DNA of 64,000 nucleotides from JALQUL01 sp964556425 (GTDB lineage Bacteria > Pseudomonadota > Gammaproteobacteria > Burkholderiales > Burkholderiaceae_C). The stretch covers positions 1-64,000 of the forward strand of contig CAZKWC010000010.1 in the NCBI GenBank assembly GCA_964556425.1, given 5' to 3'. The position numbers were made by a program, and so were the translations under genes. Positions within the stretch are counted from its first letter, which is position 1, and every line of letters begins with the position of its first letter. Below, in pieces: positions 60,199-64,000 of this stretch. The notes below the pieces were generated by a model that made no database searches, was not told where the DNA came from, and saw nothing but the letters and a program-made list of their open reading frames with translations.

Positions 60199-61567
60199 AT
60201 TGTTGGCTAATATGTTTGAGGTAAATAAATAGTCCAAGTGCTGCAATACTTAAGCCAATAATTAAGGCGAGCCAAAAACCAGTGGGGCCAGTGGTATCCC
60301 ATGGGGGTAGGGGTAAAAATGAAGGTGCTAAACCCAACCACAAACCCAATGGAATACAAATTAATAAAAATGCACTAAGGTGAATAATCATGGGCACGCG
60401 AGTAGTTTGGTAGGCTCTAATAGCGTTGCTAATCACTACTTGGGTGGCATCTGATATTTGAAATAATGCCGCAAAAATAAATAGTGCGGCAGCCATATCT
60501 TGCACTTTGGCATCGTTGGTATAAAGGCTGGCAATAAAGGTATTAAAGTAAGCAATACAAAATGCAGAAACTAAACCAAAAGCTAGTGCAGTGAGTACGC
60601 CCACATTGGCTCTAAATCTGGCCTCATGCATGTCTTTTGCACCAATCGCTTGACCCACTCTGGTTAATAAAGAAATACCAAAACCCATTGGTAACATAAA
60701 CACAATAGAGGTAAAGTTAAGTGCAATTTGATGGGCTGCTACGTTTTCGGCACCAAACTTCGCAATGGCTAAGGCAATTAAACTAAAGGCACTGGTTTCT
60801 GCAAACTGGGTAATCGCGACCGGAGTGCCAATTTTTAACATTGCAAAAATTTTGGGGTAATTGGGTACTTCAAAAACTTGATAAGGAATATTGTGGCGTT
60901 TGTAGTCATACCACCAAATCCAAGCACTCGCTAGTGCTAAATTAGTCCAGACAGTAATTAAATTAGACCAAGCACAACCAATGCCACCCATAGCAGGAAA
61001 GCCTAAGTTGCCCCATACAAAAACCCAATTTAAAAAAATACTTTCTAATAAACCTAAAATGGCCACACTCATAATTATTTTGGTGCGACCCACGCTGGCT
61101 AAGTAACCATAAAGGCTACGGTAACAAGCAAAAGCGGGTAGGGCAAAACTAATAATAAAGACAAACTCTGTCGCTATATGTTTAACTTCTGGAGAAATGG
61201 CCATATAGCCATAAATAAGTCTAGCTTGTTGCACTATAGCCCAAGCCGCTAAACCAATAAATAAAGCCATCCAAAGGCTTTGAATAACAGTAGATTGAAT
61301 TTTATCGAATTTTTTAGCTCCCACCAATTGCGACACTTGGCTATTGACTACCATCATGAGGCCAATAATAGTGACAGTGGTGACATGCCAAATAGACACA
61401 CCCAAAGACACTCCTGCTAGGTCTTGGGCTGAATAATGACCTGCCATAGCAATATCAGCGGCGCCCATGCCCACGTTGGCTAATAAACCAATTAATGTAG
61501 GCCAGCACAAGGACCAAAGAGCATGCAGTTCGTTTTTAATGCGACCAAACGGGTAAGGCGAATTCAT
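60164..61567 (-). CDS. MATE-family efflux transporter
   Basis: A 467-residue inner-membrane exporter with 12 membrane segments of the NorM-like MATE family. WPTLIGLLANVGMGAADIAMAGHYSAQDLAGVSLG at the start and the second-half repeat TPVAITQFAETSAFSLIALAIAKFGAENVAAHQIALN are typical. Such proteins expel cationic compounds against sodium or protons. The 3' end overlaps the gtrB-like gene by 35 bases on the opposite strand. It lies 6 bases after the sensor kinase gene, so the two-component pair may be co-transcribed with it. Confidence 0.92.
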   Translation of the reverse strand: MNSPYPFGRIKNELHALWSLCWPTLIGLLANVGMGAADIAMAGHYSAQDLAGVSLGVSIWHVTTVTIIGLMMVVNSQVSQLVGAKKFDKIQSTVIQSLWMALFIGLAAWAIVQQARLIYGYMAISPEVKHIATEFVFIISFALPAFACYRSLYGYLASVGRTKIIMSVAILGLLESIFLNWVFVWGNLGFPAMGGIGCAWSNLITVWTNLALASAWIWWYDYKRHNIPYQVFEVPNYPKIFAMLKIGTPVAITQFAETSAFSLIALAIAKFGAENVAAHQIALNFTSIVFMLPMGFGISLLTRVGQAIGAKDMHEARFRANVGVLTALAFGLVSAFCIAYFNTFIASLYTNDAKVQDMAAALFIFAALFQISDATQVVISNAIRAYQTTRVPMIIHLSAFLLICIPLGLWLGLAPSFLPLPPWDTTGPTGFWLALIIGLSIAALGLFIYLKHISQQFIDQGMRQILR

Positions 61568-61573
61568 AAAATA

Positions 61574-63016
61574 TTAAACTAATAAAGGAGTGTGTAGTGG
61601 CAAAATTATTTGCACACAAAGACCGTGAGGGTGGGCAGCAAGGGCATTGACCTTGCCACCATGTTTTAAGGCAATTTCAGCCACAATGGATAGACCCAAG
61701 CCACAACCGCCAGGTAAATCTGAGCCACGCCAAAAGCGCTCAAAAATATGCTCTAGTTGCTCAGGGTTAAGACCAGGGCCGTTATCTTCAATTTCTAAAA
61801 TGGCGAGTTCTTTGTCTGCTTGTAATGGTCTAACTCTGACCGTCACCGCACTGTTTTGACCAGCGTAAAGTAAGGCATTGTCAATTAAGTTATTTAAAAC
61901 TTCTTGGAGTAAAATTTTTTCACCAAGCACCCAACAATGGTCATCACCCTCAAAGCCTAAATCAATGCCTTTAGCTAATGCCTTGGGTGTCCAAGAGCGA
62001 GCTACCTCGCGTGCAATGGCGGCCAGATCAACTGCTTGAAAGGCAATGGCAGCCTCGGTGCGAGCCAGCGACAGAAGTTGGTTAACTAAATGTGCCGACC
62101 TGCTCGCTCCTGCATGAACTTTTTGCAGTCTAGCTTGTAAAGCGGTAGCGTCCTTTTCTTGCATGGCAATTTCGGTTTGGCTCATAAGCCCTGCTAGTGG
62201 TGTACGCAACTGATGCGCTGCGTCACTTAAAAAGCGTTTTTCTTGGCTCACGCTTTTTCGTACTGCACTTAACAATTGGTTAATGGCTTTGGCTAAAGAA
62301 TGTACCTCTAGTGGTGCCTGAGTGAGCTCTATGGGGGTAAGAGTCGAGAGGCTGGAGTCTATACGAATACGCCTACCAATTAATGCCTCTAGTTTGGCTA
62401 AGGGCAGAAGGCCACGAGCAATTCCAGCATATACCATCATGCTAATGAGAGCCGCCAATAACAACAAAGGTACCAACATATCGGCAATTAACTCTTTTGC
62501 GATTCGTTGTTGAACCGCCAAACTTTTGGCCACTTGTACACGGAGGCGTTGCGGGGCATAGGTGTCGCCGTAGTCTATTTCCATATAGGCTACTCGGACG
62601 GGTTTAGCGTCTAGTTGACTATCGTAAATTTGCACTTCACCAGTAATAGGGAGGCCATTAATGGGAGGCTGCGGAATTTTGCTATTACCAATTACAAACT
62701 GGCCAGGCGGTGATGAAACCATATAACTGACTCTATCGTCGGGGTCTTGTTCGATGATGTCTTGGGCTGCTTTAGGGAAATCAATTAACAAACCAGAGCC
62801 TAAAGGCTTAATTTGTCTGGCTAAAGATTTCACTGTTTGGGTAAGCGATTGGTCAATGCCTTTTTCGGCATAATTAAGCGCGATACGGTAACCCAGCAAT
62901 CCAGCTACCAACCACAATACCAGTTGTGGTAGTAACAACCATAACAGCAACTGCCTTCGTAAAGACATAAAGGGTCGCTGTAAAGGATGAATGGTAGCTA
63001 AAGTGCTTATATTCAT
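61574..63016 (-). CDS. Sensor histidine kinase (QseC/TctE type)
   Basis: A 480-residue membrane kinase. One membrane segment (about 23-47), a periplasmic sensor of about 130 residues (2CSK_N-like), and a second segment (about 178-200) come first. The HAMP-like linker is followed by the H-box EKRFLSDAAHQLRTPLAG with H268, N-box LNNLIDNALLYAG, and ATP lid DNGPGLNPEQLEHIFERFWRG plus GCGLGLSIV. The start overlaps the regulator stop (ATGA), which shows coupling. The family senses organic acids or signals such as tricarboxylates; the ligand here is unknown. Confidence 0.92.
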   Translation of the reverse strand: MNISTLATIHPLQRPFMSLRRQLLLWLLLPQLVLWLVAGLLGYRIALNYAEKGIDQSLTQTVKSLARQIKPLGSGLLIDFPKAAQDIIEQDPDDRVSYMVSSPPGQFVIGNSKIPQPPINGLPITGEVQIYDSQLDAKPVRVAYMEIDYGDTYAPQRLRVQVAKSLAVQQRIAKELIADMLVPLLLLAALISMMVYAGIARGLLPLAKLEALIGRRIRIDSSLSTLTPIELTQAPLEVHSLAKAINQLLSAVRKSVSQEKRFLSDAAHQLRTPLAGLMSQTEIAMQEKDATALQARLQKVHAGASRSAHLVNQLLSLARTEAAIAFQAVDLAAIAREVARSWTPKALAKGIDLGFEGDDHCWVLGEKILLQEVLNNLIDNALLYAGQNSAVTVRVRPLQADKELAILEIEDNGPGLNPEQLEHIFERFWRGSDLPGGCGLGLSIVAEIALKHGGKVNALAAHPHGLCVQIILPLHTPLLV

Positions 63017-63723
63017 ATGTTGCTATAGGACTCTAATAAATATCCCAAACCCCTTACATTACGAATGATGAGATCGGTTTCAGATAGTTTGCGTCTGAGG
63101 CGATGTACATACACTTCTAGGGCGTTAGATGCCACCACACCAGAGTTGCCCTCAAGGGGGGTAGATTGCCATGCCGTTAATACATCTTCACGGCTCACAA
63201 CTTGCCCTGCATTGCTAATTAACAAAGACAGCAAGGCCCATTCACGCTGTGTTAGTTCTAGTGATTCGTCGCCAATCCAAGCCAATGGCAAGTTGGCATC
63301 GACTCTTAAATTTTTAGCTTTAGAGGCGGCCATTTCAAGACTACCCCCAAAAGCGGGAAGTTTAGAACGACGCAGCATACCGGTTAACCTTGCCAATAAT
63401 TCATGTTGATTAAAGGGTTTGGTGAGGTAGTCATCAGCTCCTGCGTTAAAACCATCAATACGATCTTGCACGCTATCACGGGCGGTTAAAAGTAAAACAG
63501 GTAAAGCGAGCAAACGTTTGCGAATTAACATTAAAAGCGTCATGCCGTCAATTTTAGGTAGTCCTATATCAAGGACCACACCATCAAAACGCTGTTCGTC
63601 AAGGAGCGACAAAGCGACTTCACCATCTTGGGCGGTTGCCACGATATGGCCTGCTTGTTCGAGTTGTGTTTGCAGACCGTCACGTAATAGTTCGTCGTCC
63701 TCTACGATTAAAAGATGAGCCAT
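63013..63723 (-). CDS. OmpR-family response regulator (QseB/TctD type)
   Basis: A 236-residue two-domain regulator. The receiver has acidic E8-D9-D10, phosphoacceptor D52 (VVLDIGLPKIDG), and the conserved threonine and lysine in LLTARD and YLTKPF. The C-terminal winged-helix domain has LELTQREWALLSLLISNAGQ and VHRLRRKLSETDLIIRNVRGLGYLL. ATG 63723 gives the usual N-terminus MAHLLIVEDDELL; the upstream ATG-containing extension to 63786 is atypical. It may control the neighbouring MATE gene, which is inference. Confidence 0.93.
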   Translation of the reverse strand: MAHLLIVEDDELLRDGLQTQLEQAGHIVATAQDGEVALSLLDEQRFDGVVLDIGLPKIDGMTLLMLIRKRLLALPVLLLTARDSVQDRIDGFNAGADDYLTKPFNQHELLARLTGMLRRSKLPAFGGSLEMAASKAKNLRVDANLPLAWIGDESLELTQREWALLSLLISNAGQVVSREDVLTAWQSTPLEGNSGVVASNALEVYVHRLRRKLSETDLIIRNVRGLGYLLESYSNI

Positions 63724-63830
63724 AAAAAAATAAAACGAAAGCCTAGATAGTGAAGGAAGTAACCCAATGGGATACGAATTGAGCAACCTTGAGTGTAATA
63801 ATTTTTTTGACTAAAATATGATTTTTAATA

Positions 63831-63865
63831 AAAAGAGTAGCGATAAAATTTGTCGCTACTCTTTT
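63831..63865. terminator. Hairpin with T-run upstream of the two-component operon
   Basis: A 13-bp perfect stem (63831-63843 with 63853-63865) with A- and T-rich ends can terminate in both directions. It probably ends a gene lying right of the window on the minus strand. Confidence 0.8.
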
Positions 63866-63955
63866 GAATAAGTCGTTAAAAAGTCTAAACTAATTCCAAA
63901 ACACTTATAAGTTGTTATTTTGAATTAAGCAAGATTGCTTTTTTCAAATAGATTT

Positions 63956-63985
63956 AAAAAAAGTGACTTTTGTCTCACTTTTTTT
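63956..63985. terminator. Second hairpin with T-run near the window end
   Basis: AAAAAAAGTGA (63956-63966) pairs with TCACTTTTTTT (63975-63985). A smaller AAGCA/TGCTT hairpin with six T lies at 63927-63944. Several terminators in a row suggest insulation between operons. Confidence 0.7.
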
Positions 63986-64000
63986 ATTTCTAAGCCAATT

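Noticed and set aside
63510..63521. A second exact copy of the PurR-type palindrome GCAAACGTTTGC
   Set aside because: It lies inside the response regulator coding sequence, far from any promoter, and is explained by codons for RKRL. I treat it as chance.

Overview
This window looks like a chromosomal segment of an AT-rich, free-living or host-associated betaproteobacterium, most likely from the Alcaligenaceae/Burkholderiales side. The evidence is the gene order nrdA-nrdB-AlaLys-rich histone H1-like gene and ampD-PP0621-like-ypjD/ffh, the wlb/wbp-type O-antigen genes known from Bordetella and Pseudomonas, and the protein families throughout. No phage, insertion sequence, CRISPR array or rRNA is visible. 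Three runs of exactly 100 N (13707-13806, 23173-23272, 29048-29147) mark scaffold joins.

Region 1 (1-13200) is a nucleoside scavenging block. A lipoprotein nucleoside receptor, a LacI-type regulator, a double ATPase and two permeases form a BMP-type nucleoside ABC importer. They are followed on the same strand by cytidine deaminase, purine nucleoside phosphorylase, deoC, deoA and deoB, which take imported nucleosides to bases plus central sugar phosphates. A promoter with a PurR/LacI-type operator sits before the receptor gene. Converging on this block is a pseudouridine pair, psuK-psuG, whose kinase carries its own N-terminal DNA-binding domain and has a clean promoter plus a perfect inverted repeat at its start codon.

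Region 2 (13200-30300) is mostly housekeeping: an Ala/Lys-rich histone H1-like protein (interrupted by an artefactual scaffold gap), class Ia ribonucleotide reductase, AmpD, a YpjD-type cytochrome assembly protein, Ffh, MiaB, an esterase and several small enzymes and exported proteins. Two gaps cut genes here; one joins an SDR gene to the tail of a DUF2805-type gene.

Region 3 (30350-33200) is a small block with less AT-rich composition: a thioesterase and a MarR regulator transcribed divergently over a doubled operator, the decayed tail of an alpha/beta hydrolase, and an old-yellow-enzyme-type reductase, ending next to a tRNA gene with anticodon CAT.

Region 4 (33548-60200) is a surface polysaccharide locus. 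It holds a WbpM/PglF-type dehydratase, an acyltransferase, four enzymes that should make UDP-2,3-diacetamido-2,3-dideoxy-glucuronic acid, an AsnB-like amidotransferase that may turn the uronate into an amide, a flippase, two GT4 glycosyltransferases and ubiA. A divergent four-gene cassette follows (aldo-keto reductase, 2-oxoglutarate/Fe oxygenase, FAD oxidoreductase, epimerase), then a very AT-rich Gtr-like cassette (GT2, GtrA, two large tandem membrane proteins, GtrB-like).

Region 5 (60160-64000) has a MATE exporter and a QseBC/TctDE-type two-component pair on the minus strand.
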